From Eubacteriales bacterium (GTDB taxonomy: Bacteria > Bacillota > Clostridia > Lachnospirales > Lachnospiraceae), in contig JAUNDP010000012.1 in assembly GCA_030526005.1 (NCBI GenBank), positions 17,391-81,390 of the forward strand: 64,000 bases of DNA, written 5' to 3'. The position numbers and the translations under genes were made by a program. A model generated the notes under the pieces. The model was not told the origin of the DNA, searched no databases, and worked only from the letters and a program-made list of their open reading frames with translations. This document shows positions 18,904 to 27,627 of this stretch, one piece after another (positions within the stretch are counted from its first letter, which is position 1; every line of letters starts with the position of its first letter).

Positions 18904-19782
18904 ATGTCTGATTATATTGTAAGAGCCACAGCGGCGGATAACCAGATCCGCGCGTTTGCTGCGACGACGAGAGAATTGACCGAATATGCAAGAAAAGTTC
19001 ACAATTTAAGCCCTGTTGCGACAGCTGCGCTTGGAAGACTGATGACAGCAGGAGCAATGATGGGTTCCATGATGAAAGGCGAAGACGATCTTCTGACACT
19101 TCAGATTCATGGCGGCGGTCCGATCGGAGGAATCACAGTGACGGCCGATTCAAAGGCAAACGTAAAGGGATATGTCAACCACCCTGATGTAATGTTGCCG
19201 CCGAATGCAAAAGGAAAGTTAGACGTTGCAGGGGCAGTGGGAGTCGGAATTTTAAATGTCATAAAAGACATGGGAATGAAAGAACCGTATGTCGGACAGA
19301 CAGCCCTGCAGACAAGTGAGATTGCAGAGGATCTGACTTATTACTTTGCTACTTCTGAGCAGGTTCCATCTTCTGTGGGACTTGGCGTCTTGATGACAAA
19401 GGAAAATGAAGTGGAGGAAGCAGGCGGATTCATTATTCAGCTCATGCCGTTTACAGATGAAAAGGTGATTGATGCGCTTGAAAAAAAATTAAGCCAGATG
19501 ACATCCGTTACTTCTCTGTTAAAAGAAGGAAAGACGCCGGAAATGATTCTGGAAGAACTTTTAGGAGAGTTTGGACTGGAGATCAACGAAAAAATTCCGA
19601 CACAGTTTTACTGCAACTGTTCAAAAGAGCGTGTGGAGAAAGCGATCATCAGCATCGGGAAGAAAGAAATCCGAGAGATGATAGAGGAAGGAAAGCCGAT
19701 AGAGGTAAATTGTCATTTCTGTAATACAAACTATGTATTTTCAGTGGAAGATTTAAAAGAGATTTTAAAGAAAAGCAAATAG
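18904..19782 (+). CDS. hslO: Redox-regulated chaperone Hsp33
   Basis: 292 residues. The N-terminal domain begins D-Y-I-V-R-A-T-A-A, and the C-terminal zinc switch is intact: C-N-C at about 236-238 and C-H-F-C at about 269-272. Oxidation of the four cysteines releases zinc and turns on holdase activity against aggregation. It is cytoplasmic. Confidence 0.95.
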   Translation: MSDYIVRATAADNQIRAFAATTRELTEYARKVHNLSPVATAALGRLMTAGAMMGSMMKGEDDLLTLQIHGGGPIGGITVTADSKANVKGYVNHPDVMLPPNAKGKLDVAGAVGVGILNVIKDMGMKEPYVGQTALQTSEIAEDLTYYFATSEQVPSSVGLGVLMTKENEVEEAGGFIIQLMPFTDEKVIDALEKKLSQMTSVTSLLKEGKTPEMILEELLGEFGLEINEKIPTQFYCNCSKERVEKAIISIGKKEIREMIEEGKPIEVNCHFCNTNYVFSVEDLKEILKKSK

Positions 19783-19812
19783 AAGACGCCTGTGAAAAAG
19801 GAGGAAAAGTCC

Positions 19813-21726
19813 ATGTTTGATGGTTTTTTAAAGGTAGTTGCCATGACGCCGAAGGGACGTGTCGCAGATTGTGAATATAACAGAATACAGATTTGTAAGA
19901 TGATAGATGAAGCAGCAGAAAACGGGGCCAAGATCGTCGTGTTTCCGGAACTTTGCATCACAGGATACACATGTGGGGACTTATTCTGGCAGGAATATCT
20001 TCTGGAGGAGGCAAAGCATGAGCTTCACAAGATTCTTTTTCACTCAAGAGAAAAAGACTGTCTGATTTTTGTGGGATTGCCGTGGGAAAAAGACGGAAAG
20101 CTGTACAATGTTGCCGCGGCAGTGTGCAAGGGAAAACTTCTTGGACTTGTTCCGAAAAAAAATCTCCCTAATTATGCAGAATTTTACGAGGCAAGAAATT
20201 TTACGCCGGGAAATGAGGCGGTAGAATGGATCGAATATGAAGGAAATCCAATTCCATTTGGCATGAAGCAGATTTTTTCTTGCCGTGAGATGGAAGGACT
20301 GCGTGTCGCTGCAGAAATCTGTGAAGATTTGTGGGTGCCAGCCCCGCCTAGTATTTCGCATACGGCGGCAGGCGCGACGGTGATCGTCAATCTGTCGGCA
20401 AGCGATGAGTGTACCGGAAAGAAAGAATACAGAGAAACACTGATTGCAGGACAGTCAGCCAGACTGCTGTGCGCATATATCTATGCAAATGCCGGTGAGG
20501 GCGAATCGACGACAGATCTCGTCTTTGCCGGACAGAATGTGATTGCAGAAAATGGAACGGTGCTGTCAAAGGCAGAAAATTATGAACAGTCCAGCGTTTA
20601 TGCTATTCTGGATCTGAACCGTCTGCGCAGTGAGAGAAGGAGAATTACTACATTTCAGACGGACAACACAGGATATGAAAAGATTGCATTTTCACTGGAG
20701 ATGAAAGAAGAAAAATTAGACCGTTTCTTCGATCCGTCCCCGTTTGTGCCGCACGATCAGAAAATCCGTGACAGACGGTGCGAAGAAATTCTGACGATTC
20801 AGGCGCTGGGTCTGAAGAAAAGACTGGAACATACTCATTGTCAGAGCGCAGTTGTAGGAATTTCCGGTGGGCTGGACTCCACGCTTGCACTTCTTGTGAC
20901 GGCAAAGGCTTTTGATATGCTTGGAATCAGCAGAGATCACATTCTTAGCGTCACGATGCCATGTTTTGGAACAACAGACCGCACCTACACAAATGCGTGC
21001 GAGATGACGCGAAGACTGGGCGCTGTCTTAAAAGAAGTCGATATCAAAAATGCGGTACATCAACATTTTTCAGATATCGGGCAGGATTTTGAAAATCACG
21101 ATGTCACATTTGAAAACAGTCAGGCACGAGAGCGCACCCAGGTGCTGATGGATATTGCAAATCAGACTGGCGGAATGGTGATCGGAACAGGTGATATGTC
21201 AGAGCTTGCGCTTGGATGGGCGACCTATAATGGAGATCATATGTCAATGTATGGGGTGAACGCATCCGTTCCGAAAACGCTTGTCCGTCATCTGGTGCGG
21301 TATTATGCCGATGCCTGCGAGGACAGAGCGCTGGCTGATATTTTATATGATGTGCTGGATACGCCTGTCAGCCCAGAACTGCTTCCTCCAAAAGACGGCG
21401 AGATCGCTCAGAAGACGGAGGATCTTGTTGGACCGTATGAACTGCACGACTTTTTCTTATATTATATTCTGCGCTTTGGATATGAACCGGCAAAGATTTA
21501 CAGAATAGCAAAGAAAGCATTTGAAGGTGTATATGAAAAAGAGACGATCTTAAAATGGCTAAAAACATTTTACCGCAGATTTTTTGCACAGCAGTTCAAA
21601 CGTTCCTGTCTCCCGGACGGACCAAAAGTCGGAACCGTAGCCCTCTCTCCGAGAGGAGATTTAAGAATGCCGAGCGACGCGTGCGCAAGGCTGTGGCTGG
21701 ATCAGCTGGAAGAATTAGAAGAGTAA
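19813..21726 (+). CDS. nadE: Glutamine-dependent NAD+ synthetase
   Basis: 637 residues from the ATG at 19813, placed correctly behind GGAGG at 19800-19804; the GTG at 19792 precedes that RBS. The N-terminal nitrilase-like glutaminase domain has the Glu-Lys-Cys triad region (V-F-P-E-L, K-K-N-L-P-N-Y, A-A-E-I-C-E-D-L). The C-terminal synthetase domain has the P-loop G-I-S-G-G-L-D-S-T and a later G-T-G-D-M-S-E-L-A-L. It amidates deamido-NAD with glutamine-derived ammonia. A strong terminator follows. Confidence 0.95.
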   Translation: MFDGFLKVVAMTPKGRVADCEYNRIQICKMIDEAAENGAKIVVFPELCITGYTCGDLFWQEYLLEEAKHELHKILFHSREKDCLIFVGLPWEKDGKLYNVAAAVCKGKLLGLVPKKNLPNYAEFYEARNFTPGNEAVEWIEYEGNPIPFGMKQIFSCREMEGLRVAAEICEDLWVPAPPSISHTAAGATVIVNLSASDECTGKKEYRETLIAGQSARLLCAYIYANAGEGESTTDLVFAGQNVIAENGTVLSKAENYEQSSVYAILDLNRLRSERRRITTFQTDNTGYEKIAFSLEMKEEKLDRFFDPSPFVPHDQKIRDRRCEEILTIQALGLKKRLEHTHCQSAVVGISGGLDSTLALLVTAKAFDMLGISRDHILSVTMPCFGTTDRTYTNACEMTRRLGAVLKEVDIKNAVHQHFSDIGQDFENHDVTFENSQARERTQVLMDIANQTGGMVIGTGDMSELALGWATYNGDHMSMYGVNASVPKTLVRHLVRYYADACEDRALADILYDVLDTPVSPELLPPKDGEIAQKTEDLVGPYELHDFFLYYILRFGYEPAKIYRIAKKAFEGVYEKETILKWLKTFYRRFFAQQFKRSCLPDGPKVGTVALSPRGDLRMPSDACARLWLDQLEELEE

Positions 21727-21733
21727 ATAGAAC

Positions 21734-21776
21734 AAAAAGGATGGCAAAGAGTGAATTTTTTCTGCCATCCTTTTTT
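21734..21776 (+). terminator. Terminator after nadE
   Basis: AAAAAGGATGGCA (21734-21746) pairs with TGCCATCCTTTTTT (21763-21776). It can also serve the convergent gene to its right. Confidence 0.85.
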
Positions 21777-21836
21777 GTTTTGTATGCGAGGCGTCTGGAT
21801 GCCGGCATTTTGCCTCACCGCCAATATTGCTCTATG

Positions 21837-22283
21837 TCAGATATCGCCTTCCGCCAAAGTGAGCGCCTCGGAGATTGCATCGAGCAGCATTTGGGAAGTG
21901 TATTTACTGTCTGATGGATAAGTAATATTTTCCAGAGACTGACTCTGGCAGACTTGAGAGGCAATCGAGTCAAGTGTAGGGCTGACAAGCGGGTACATCG
22001 CGGAGACGGTATCATTTAGATTGACAAGGCGAATGGAATTAATATGATTTTCGTCTACCACAACTTCTACGTCAACGCTGCTTCCATTTAAGCTGACAGG
22101 AGAAGTGTAGACGCCGGCAATGTATTTTGGCGCGGATGCGCTGCCTTCGTCCGATGTTTCTTCAGCAACTGGAAGAAACATAAAGAACAGCAGAACAAGC
22201 AGAATGATTCCCAGCACTGCAAAGATTGCAGTATAAATGATTTCACGCATCCGAAACACCAGGATTTTCGTTTTTGCACTCAT
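21837..22283 (-). CDS. Membrane-anchored FMN-binding-domain-like protein
   Basis: 148 residues. A single N-terminal transmembrane helix (about 14-37) is followed by a small extracytoplasmic domain with repeated A-G-V-Y-T-S-P-V-S-L and V-D-E-N-H-I-N-S-I-R-L segments, as in NqrC/RnfG-like FMN-binding domains. It ends near I-S-E-A-L. The threonine that would carry covalent FMN is not clear, so cofactor binding is only suggested. AGGGGGC lies upstream of the ATG. Function unknown. Confidence 0.55.
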   Translation of the reverse strand: MSAKTKILVFRMREIIYTAIFAVLGIILLVLLFFMFLPVAEETSDEGSASAPKYIAGVYTSPVSLNGSSVDVEVVVDENHINSIRLVNLNDTVSAMYPLVSPTLDSIASQVCQSQSLENITYPSDSKYTSQMLLDAISEALTLAEGDI

Positions 22284-22532
22284 CTGCGTGCCCCCTTCTT
22301 TTTATTTTCTATATTGTATGTATAAGAAGAAAATATTATTCAATGAAAAGTAAAGCAGAATGGAGCTGTAAGAGAAGTTCCAGGATGACAGGTTAAAATT
22401 TAAGAAAAGTTAAAAAAATAAATTTTGGAACGTGCTGTGATTCTATTAAAAAATATGATAAAATGATTGACATATGAAAGCTGTTTTCATCTTAACATAA
22501 AGATATGACGGAAAATGTGAAAGGAGAAAAAT

Positions 22533-23402
22533 ATGGGAGAGTACTTAATTACAACAGACAACATGAGTGATTTGCCAGAGAAATATCTCAATGAGCATCA
22601 TATCAAGACGTGCTCATTGAGTTATATGTTGGAAGGGGAAATATACACAAGTAAGAATGGGATGGACAGTCATCTGTTTTATGAAAAGATGAGAAATGGT
22701 TCCATGCCTACAACTTCTCAGGTAAATCCGGAGGAAGCGAAATGTGATTTACAGGAATTTTTAAAAGAAGATAAAGATATCATCCACATTGCATTTTCAA
22801 GCGGACTGAGCGGAACATACAACAGTATGCAGATCGCAGCCAGAGAGTTGGAGGAAGAAGGATGCGGTCACAGAATCACAATCATTGATTCTTTAAGCGC
22901 TTCTCTGGGAGAAGGACTGCTTGTTCATAAAGCGCTGGAACAACAGAAAAAAGGATTGAGTTATGATGAAATGATCCAGTGGATTGAAGAGCATAAACGA
23001 AATATATGTCATAATTTTACCGTGGATGATCTATTTCATCTGTACAGAGGAGGAAGAGTCTCAAAGACAACGGCGATTTTAGGAACGATGATTAAAATTA
23101 AGCCAGTGCTTCATGTGGATGATGAAGGTCATCTCATCAATGTGTCAAAGGCGCACGGAAGAAAAAAAGCGCTTGCAGAGCTGGTATCCAGCATGGAGCG
23201 TCAGATAGGAAGCTATCGCGATAAAAATGACGTTGTATTTATCAGTCACGGAGACTGTATAGAAGATGTGAAATATGTGCAAAAGCTGGTGGAGGAGAAA
23301 TTCGGAATCCATAACTTTGTGATCAACTATGTGGGACCGACAATCGGAGCACATTCCGGTCCGGGCACAGTGGCGCTGTTCTATATGGGAGACGTGCGAT
23401 AA
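22533..23402 (+). CDS. DegV-family fatty-acid-binding protein
   Basis: 289 residues, RBS AAAGGAG. The N-terminal I-T-T-D-N-M-S-D-L, the T-S-Q-V-N-P-E-E motif, S-S-G-L-S-G-T-Y-N-S and the later G-P-T-I-G-A-H-S-G-P-G-T-V match the DegV (FakB-like) family. FakB proteins present fatty acids to the kinase FakA; whether this copy does so is unknown, and no fakA is adjacent. A TTGACA element at 22466-22471 lies upstream without a good -10. Confidence 0.88.
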   Translation: MGEYLITTDNMSDLPEKYLNEHHIKTCSLSYMLEGEIYTSKNGMDSHLFYEKMRNGSMPTTSQVNPEEAKCDLQEFLKEDKDIIHIAFSSGLSGTYNSMQIAARELEEEGCGHRITIIDSLSASLGEGLLVHKALEQQKKGLSYDEMIQWIEEHKRNICHNFTVDDLFHLYRGGRVSKTTAILGTMIKIKPVLHVDDEGHLINVSKAHGRKKALAELVSSMERQIGSYRDKNDVVFISHGDCIEDVKYVQKLVEEKFGIHNFVINYVGPTIGAHSGPGTVALFYMGDVR

Positions 23403-23456
23403 AAAATGTGATCTTCAAAAAGCGGCAGAATCGTCAGATGATATTTTGTACAAAAT

Positions 23457-23502
23457 AAAAAACAGAATTGCGGCAGAGAAAAGCGGCAATTCTGTTTTTT
23501 TA
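23457..23502. terminator. Terminator between convergent DegV and PAP2 genes
   Basis: AACAGAATTGC (23461-23471) pairs with GCAATTCTGTT (23486-23496), flanked by an A-run before and T7 after, so it can act on both strands. Confidence 0.85.
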
Positions 23503-23553
23503 TTTTCTGCTTTCAGATATCTGACAGATAAGCAGTGAAAAGTGGATTTTACT

Positions 23554-24468
23554 TTAACTTTGACTCTTTGACGGGAAAGAAAAGAATCCCCAGGAAAATT
23601 TTTTATCAAGCATCGGGAAGAGGCAGATTGCCCAAAATACAATGATAAAGTAGCGCAGAGCGCCGAGAAGAAGTCCATCTCCGATGAGATATTTAAATCC
23701 AAATTCCAGAATGGCTGTCACGCAGATCCCTATAATAAATTTAAGCGTCTGTTTTTTCAATGGAACTTTATTTTCAAAATTCAGGCAGGCGTGTTCCAGA
23801 TACCAGGAAAGCGCAAAACCCATTCCGGCTCCTGCTGCTTTGAGACAGTCAGCGGCATATTCCGCTTCGATCAGCTGACGGTTTAAGAAAACGAAAGCAA
23901 AGACGGCGGTGAAAACGGAACAGAGGGCTAAAATGATTCCAATCAAAGCGGATGACACACGATGCGTTTCCATATAAGAGGCAAGGCGTGAAATTCCAAA
24001 TGCAATCAAAAGAGTCAAAGTCATAGAGACGAGGACATCTTTTGGCGTATGGACACCGAGATACATTCTGGAAAATCCGACTGCCAGAAAAAGAAAAACG
24101 CATACGACTTTCTGCCATGTCTTTTTGAAAAATAGGGCAAGCGTTCCAAATAAAGCAGTCGCCGCCTGCGTGTGACCGCTTGGAAAAGAATAGCCTGTGG
24201 CAGCTGTGACCGCTGAGGCAACTGCCTCAAATTCCGGATCGAGAATCCACGGGCGTGGAATGCGGAAAGCAATTTTTAAAATCTGCATAAGCAGTCCCGA
24301 CGCAAAGAAAGTAAGACCGATCTGGTAGGCAAGTTTTTTATGAAGACACCAGTAAATCAGACATAAGATTAAAATGATCAGAAGTTCCTGACCAAAATAA
24401 GTAAAAAACTGAAAGACCGCTTCACCGGCAGGCGTGCGGTGCTGTGCCAGAAAACGCAAGAAATCCAT
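23554..24468 (-). CDS. PAP2-family membrane phosphatase
   Basis: 304 residues with about eight hydrophobic segments. The three phosphatase motifs are present: K-I-A-F-R-I-P-R-P (near 66-74), P-S-G-H (near 96-99) and S-R-M-Y-L-G-V-H-T-P-K-D (near 133-144). PAP2 enzymes dephosphorylate lipid phosphates such as undecaprenyl pyrophosphate or phosphatidic acid at the membrane. The specific lipid is not known. Confidence 0.88.
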   Translation of the reverse strand: MDFLRFLAQHRTPAGEAVFQFFTYFGQELLIILILCLIYWCLHKKLAYQIGLTFFASGLLMQILKIAFRIPRPWILDPEFEAVASAVTAATGYSFPSGHTQAATALFGTLALFFKKTWQKVVCVFLFLAVGFSRMYLGVHTPKDVLVSMTLTLLIAFGISRLASYMETHRVSSALIGIILALCSVFTAVFAFVFLNRQLIEAEYAADCLKAAGAGMGFALSWYLEHACLNFENKVPLKKQTLKFIIGICVTAILEFGFKYLIGDGLLLGALRYFIIVFWAICLFPMLDKKFSWGFFSFPSKSQS

Positions 24469-24653
24469 AATATTCTTTCTCTCTTTCTAAAAAATTTTTC
24501 TGTCTCAGAAATGAATTCATTATATCATAATCCAGATCAGAAAAAAAGAGTTGCGGAAAAAACAGGTGCATAGAAAAATCAGAATTGTACATATTATTAA
24601 AAAGCGTCTGGATGCTTCTCATATAAAAAAATGAAATAGCAGGAGGAATTTTC

Positions 24654-25151
24654 ATGAAAAAAATAAAACCGTATGCCGCAGGATGTCTGGTTGCATTGTG
24701 CATTTTAGGGCTGACAGGATGTGGAAATGACAATTCTACAAAAGCAACAGAAAAGACAGAACGATCTGTGCCTTCCACAGAGAGAAAACGTACTGCGACA
24801 GAGAAAACGACAGAGAGAGACAGAACAAAGAATGATGATGGCAAAATGGACAATGGTATCATGGATGATATGGATGAGAACAGAAAAAATGATGAAGACA
24901 GAACAGCACAGACAGACAAAAACGGAGATATCAGGAGAGACAGCACAGAAAGAGAGACAGGAGTTCTGGAAGATTTAGGCGAAGGAATCGCAGATGGAGT
25001 GGAAGATATCGGAGAAGGAATTAAAAATGGAGTAGAAGATGTCGGAGACGGGATCAAAGACAGCGCAGAAGATACGAAGAGAGAATGGAACGACAATGAG
25101 ACAGAGACGTACCATATGACGGAAGATGGCATGCAGGAAAGTGCACGATAA
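24654..25151 (+). CDS. Lipoprotein with charged linker and repeated amphipathic C-terminus
   Basis: 165 residues, RBS AGGAGG. A signal peptide ends in lipobox L-T-G-C (C23). A very hydrophilic Thr/Glu/Lys/Arg/Asp-rich linker (about 25-105) follows, then about three 11-residue repeats of the type G-E-G-I-x-(D/N)-G-V-E-D-(I/V)-G in residues 106-145. This could be a wall-spanning stalk with an amphipathic helix. I know no function. A longer antisense frame over the same bases is a reading-frame shadow. A terminator follows. Confidence 0.72.
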   Translation: MKKIKPYAAGCLVALCILGLTGCGNDNSTKATEKTERSVPSTERKRTATEKTTERDRTKNDDGKMDNGIMDDMDENRKNDEDRTAQTDKNGDIRRDSTERETGVLEDLGEGIADGVEDIGEGIKNGVEDVGDGIKDSAEDTKREWNDNETETYHMTEDGMQESAR

Positions 25152-25160
25152 AAATGAAAG

Positions 25161-25204
25161 AGGCAGAAAACTTTTTGAAGCGCGGGAAAAGTTTCCTGCC
25201 TTTT
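25161..25204 (+). terminator. Terminator after lipoprotein gene
   Basis: AGGCAGAAAACTTTT (25161-25175) pairs with AAAAGTTTCCTGCCT (25187-25201) ahead of TTTT. The next gene's -35 overlaps its 3' edge. Confidence 0.75.
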
Positions 25205-25229
25205 CACGGATTGTAAAGTTTGATATAAT
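25201..25229 (+). promoter_or_regulatory. Promoter of hisA-like gene
   Basis: TTTTCA, a 17-bp spacer, then extended -10 TGATATAAT with TATAAT at 25224-25229. Confidence 0.55.
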
Positions 25230-25293
25230 AACCGTACATGGACAGTTTGTATTTCAGAAATAATAAAAAAAGAGCAGAGAGGAGAGAACAACG

Positions 25294-26073
25294 ATGCGGT
25301 TTCGCCCGTGTATTGACATACATAATGGAAAAGTAAAACAGATTGTGGGAGGAAGTTTGAGCGATGAGGGAGATCAGGCAGAGGAAAATTTTGTATCAGA
25401 GCTTGGCGCGGCAGATTTTGCCCGATTTTACCGTCGAGATGATGTGAAAGGCGGTCATATTATTTTGCTGAACCATGCTTCCTCACCATATTATGAGGCG
25501 ACAAAGGCTCAGGCTGTCGCAGCGCTTCAGGAATGGAGGGAGGCAATGCAGATCGGAGGAGGAATTCACAGTGAAAATGCTTCCTTCTATCTGGACGCAG
25601 GCGCATCCCATGTGATCGTGACATCTTTTGTCTTTCAGAATGGACAGATCCAGTATGAAAATCTGGAGAAAATGGAGCGGGAGACGGGAAAAGAGCGGCT
25701 GGTTCTGGATTTAAGCTGCAGGAAAAGGGACGGACAGTATTACATTGTGACAGACAGATGGCAGAAATTTACGGACGTCGTATTGTCAGAAAAGGTACTG
25801 GATGAGCTGGCTGGGCATTGTGCGGAATTTTTGATTCATGCTGTAGATGTGGAAGGAAAAGCATCCGGAATTGAAACGCCGCTTGTGCAGATGCTGGGGA
25901 AATGGGGGAAAATTCCGATTACATATGCAGGGGGAGTAGGAAGCTTTCAGGATTTGGAGGAATTGAGAAAAGCTGGGAAAAACAGATTAGATGTGACGAT
26001 TGGAAGCGCGCTTGATCTTTTTGGCGGTCATATGGAATACGAAAAAGTTTTAAAATTGTGTGAAAAATATTAA
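25294..26073 (+). CDS. hisA: ProFAR isomerase HisA, eukaryotic (HIS6) type
   Basis: 259 residues. It carries the eukaryotic-type HisA signature rather than the usual bacterial one: C-I-D-I-H-N-G-K-V-K-Q-I-V-G-G at the start, V-L-D-L-S-C-R-K in the middle, E-F-L-I-H-A-V-D-V-E-G and T-Y-A-G-G-V, and G-S-A-L-D-L-F-G-G at the end, matching my memory of yeast His6 (TIGR02129). It isomerises ProFAR to PRFAR in histidine synthesis by a TIM-barrel mechanism. It is alone here, not in a his operon, with its own promoter. Confidence 0.88.
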   Translation: MRFRPCIDIHNGKVKQIVGGSLSDEGDQAEENFVSELGAADFARFYRRDDVKGGHIILLNHASSPYYEATKAQAVAALQEWREAMQIGGGIHSENASFYLDAGASHVIVTSFVFQNGQIQYENLEKMERETGKERLVLDLSCRKRDGQYYIVTDRWQKFTDVVLSEKVLDELAGHCAEFLIHAVDVEGKASGIETPLVQMLGKWGKIPITYAGGVGSFQDLEELRKAGKNRLDVTIGSALDLFGGHMEYEKVLKLCEKY

Positions 26074-26110
26074 AAAAATGAAAAAGAATAAAAAAGCTCA
26101 AGAAATTGTA

Positions 26111-26138
26111 TTGAAAAGTACAGAGAATATGGTATAAT
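26111..26138 (+). promoter_or_regulatory. Promoter of hpf
   Basis: TTGAAA (26111-26116), 16-bp spacer, extended -10 TGGTATAAT with TATAAT at 26133-26138. Confidence 0.7.
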
Positions 26139-26192
26139 CAGTTTATAGTAAATCATCTGCTTTACTAAAAACAGGATAAAGGGGTGTGTCAT

Positions 26193-26720
26193 ATGCGTTA
26201 TACAATCAGCGGAAAGAATATTGATATTACCGAAGGCTTAAGAAATGCAGTTACAGAAAAACTTGGAAAGCTGGAACGGTATTTTACTCCTGATACGGAG
26301 ATTATTGTTACACTCAGCGTTGAAAAAGAGAGACAAAAAATAGAAGTTACAATTCCGGTAAAAGGAAATATTATTCGTTCAGAGCAGGTCAGCAATGACA
26401 TGTATGTGTCCATTGATCTTGTGGAAGAAGTGATCGAGAGACAGCTGCGGAAATATAAAAATAAGATTATTGAGAAACACAAAGAAGGCGGAATCTTCCA
26501 GCCGGAATTTATGGAGACAGAAGAGGATGATCCGGAAGAGATCAAGATTATCCGCACAAAACATTTTGGAATGAAACCAATGTATCCGGAAGATGCCTGC
26601 ATCCAGATGGAACTGCTGGGACATAACTTTTTCGTATTCTGTAATGCAGAGACAGAGGAAGTAAACGTAGTCTATAAGAGAAAAGGCAACACATATGGAC
26701 TGATTGAACCAGAATTCTAA
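26193..26720 (+). CDS. hpf: Long-form ribosome hibernation promoting factor
   Basis: 175 residues from the ATG at 26193, after AAAGGGGTGTG; a GTG at 26184 lies inside that RBS. An N-terminal HPF/YfiA domain (about 1-100) and a C-terminal dimerisation domain (about 118-175, I-I-R-T-K-H-F-G-M-K-P-M) mark the long form, which on its own makes inactive 100S ribosome dimers in stationary phase. A clear promoter and terminator frame it as a single-gene unit. Confidence 0.95.
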   Translation: MRYTISGKNIDITEGLRNAVTEKLGKLERYFTPDTEIIVTLSVEKERQKIEVTIPVKGNIIRSEQVSNDMYVSIDLVEEVIERQLRKYKNKIIEKHKEGGIFQPEFMETEEDDPEEIKIIRTKHFGMKPMYPEDACIQMELLGHNFFVFCNAETEEVNVVYKRKGNTYGLIEPEF

Positions 26721-26730
26721 ATAGTGAAAG

Positions 26731-26764
26731 AAAATCCCCGCTTCAAAACAGCGGGGAATTTTTT
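26731..26764 (+). terminator. Terminator after hpf
   Basis: AAAATCCCCGC pairs with GCGGGGAATTTTTT, a strong GC stem with a T-run. Confidence 0.9.
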
Positions 26765-26799
26765 GTTGCGATAAAAAAGTACAAAAGAATGGAGAGTTT

Positions 26800-27399
26800 A
26801 TGACAGGAAAAACGCATTTCGTGGTAGGGGAGGCGGCAGCGCTTGCTGTAATCCTGCCTTCAGGCTGGAAAGAGACGGCGCTTTGTTTTGCCGCCGCCGC
26901 AGTCGGATCGGTGATCTGCGATATTGATGTGGATAGTTCTCATGCCCACAGACAGGCAGAACGTGTGATTTTGTTTTCGATCCTGGCAGTGCTGACAGCA
27001 GGACTGGCTGAGTGGAAATTTGATTTTGGGATCATGCAGAAAATTATATCGCAGCGGGAGCTGTGGCCGATTGCGGCAGGGATTATCGGATTTCTGGCTA
27101 TGTGTGTGATTGGAAAAGAACAGCCGCACCGTTCTTTTATGCACTCGCTTTTAGCAGTGCTGATTTTTTCCGGACTTGTATATCTGGTGATTCCAAAAGC
27201 GGCAGGTTCGTTTGCAGTGGCGATGAGTTCTCATCTCGTGCTGGATATTTTTAATAAAAAAAATATCCGTCTGTGGTATCCGTTTCCAGGCGGCGTATCG
27301 CTGAAATTATGTAAGGCAGATGGATGGGCGGATGAAGCACTTTTTTATATCGGATGCACAGCAGCAGCTGTTTTGACGCTGATCTGTCTGATGCGATAG
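26800..27399 (+). CDS. YdjM-like predicted metal-dependent membrane hydrolase
   Basis: 199 residues, RBS TGGAGAG. The N-terminal M-T-G-K-T-H-F and the D-I-D-V-D-S-S-H-A-H motif (about 46-55), the Q-P-H-R-S-F-M-H-S segment (about 108-116) and H-L-V-L-D-I-F-N match the YdjM/YfhO-like (DUF457) membrane hydrolase family, with several transmembrane helices. His and Asp clusters suggest metal binding. Substrate unknown. Confidence 0.75.
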   Translation: MTGKTHFVVGEAAALAVILPSGWKETALCFAAAAVGSVICDIDVDSSHAHRQAERVILFSILAVLTAGLAEWKFDFGIMQKIISQRELWPIAAGIIGFLAMCVIGKEQPHRSFMHSLLAVLIFSGLVYLVIPKAAGSFAVAMSSHLVLDIFNKKNIRLWYPFPGGVSLKLCKADGWADEALFYIGCTAAAVLTLICLMR

Positions 27400-27463
27400 G
27401 GACAGAAAAAAGAAAATAAAAGAAAAAAGAAGAAATATGTGGGGAGAAGGAAAAAAAATTTTG

Positions 27464-27492
27464 TTGTGTTCATCAATGGAAAGTGCTACAAT
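27464..27492 (+). promoter_or_regulatory. Promoter of secA
   Basis: TTGTGT (27464-27469), 17-bp spacer, TACAAT (27487-27492). The ~130-nt leader contains short hairpins (CCATG-CATGG and the palindrome AGACAGCTGTCT). Confidence 0.6.
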
Positions 27493-27627
27493 AAGAAACA
27501 GAATTATGTTTTCAGCAGAATCTGATTTTGCCATGTCAAACATGGAGACTGAAGACAGCTGTCTGAAAAATCATCGGATAAAAAGACAGAAAAGAAATTT
27601 AATAGAACGGAAATAGGAGAAAGTGAC

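Noticed and set aside
18356-19099. 247-codon minus-strand frame
   Set aside because: It is a shadow over the methyltransferase and hslO, both with clear motifs on the + strand.
24422-25291. 289-codon frame on the minus strand
   Set aside because: It lies antisense to the lipoprotein gene (lipobox, RBS, terminator on the + strand). Its serine/phenylalanine/proline-heavy translation is typical of a shadow of a charged-repeat gene.
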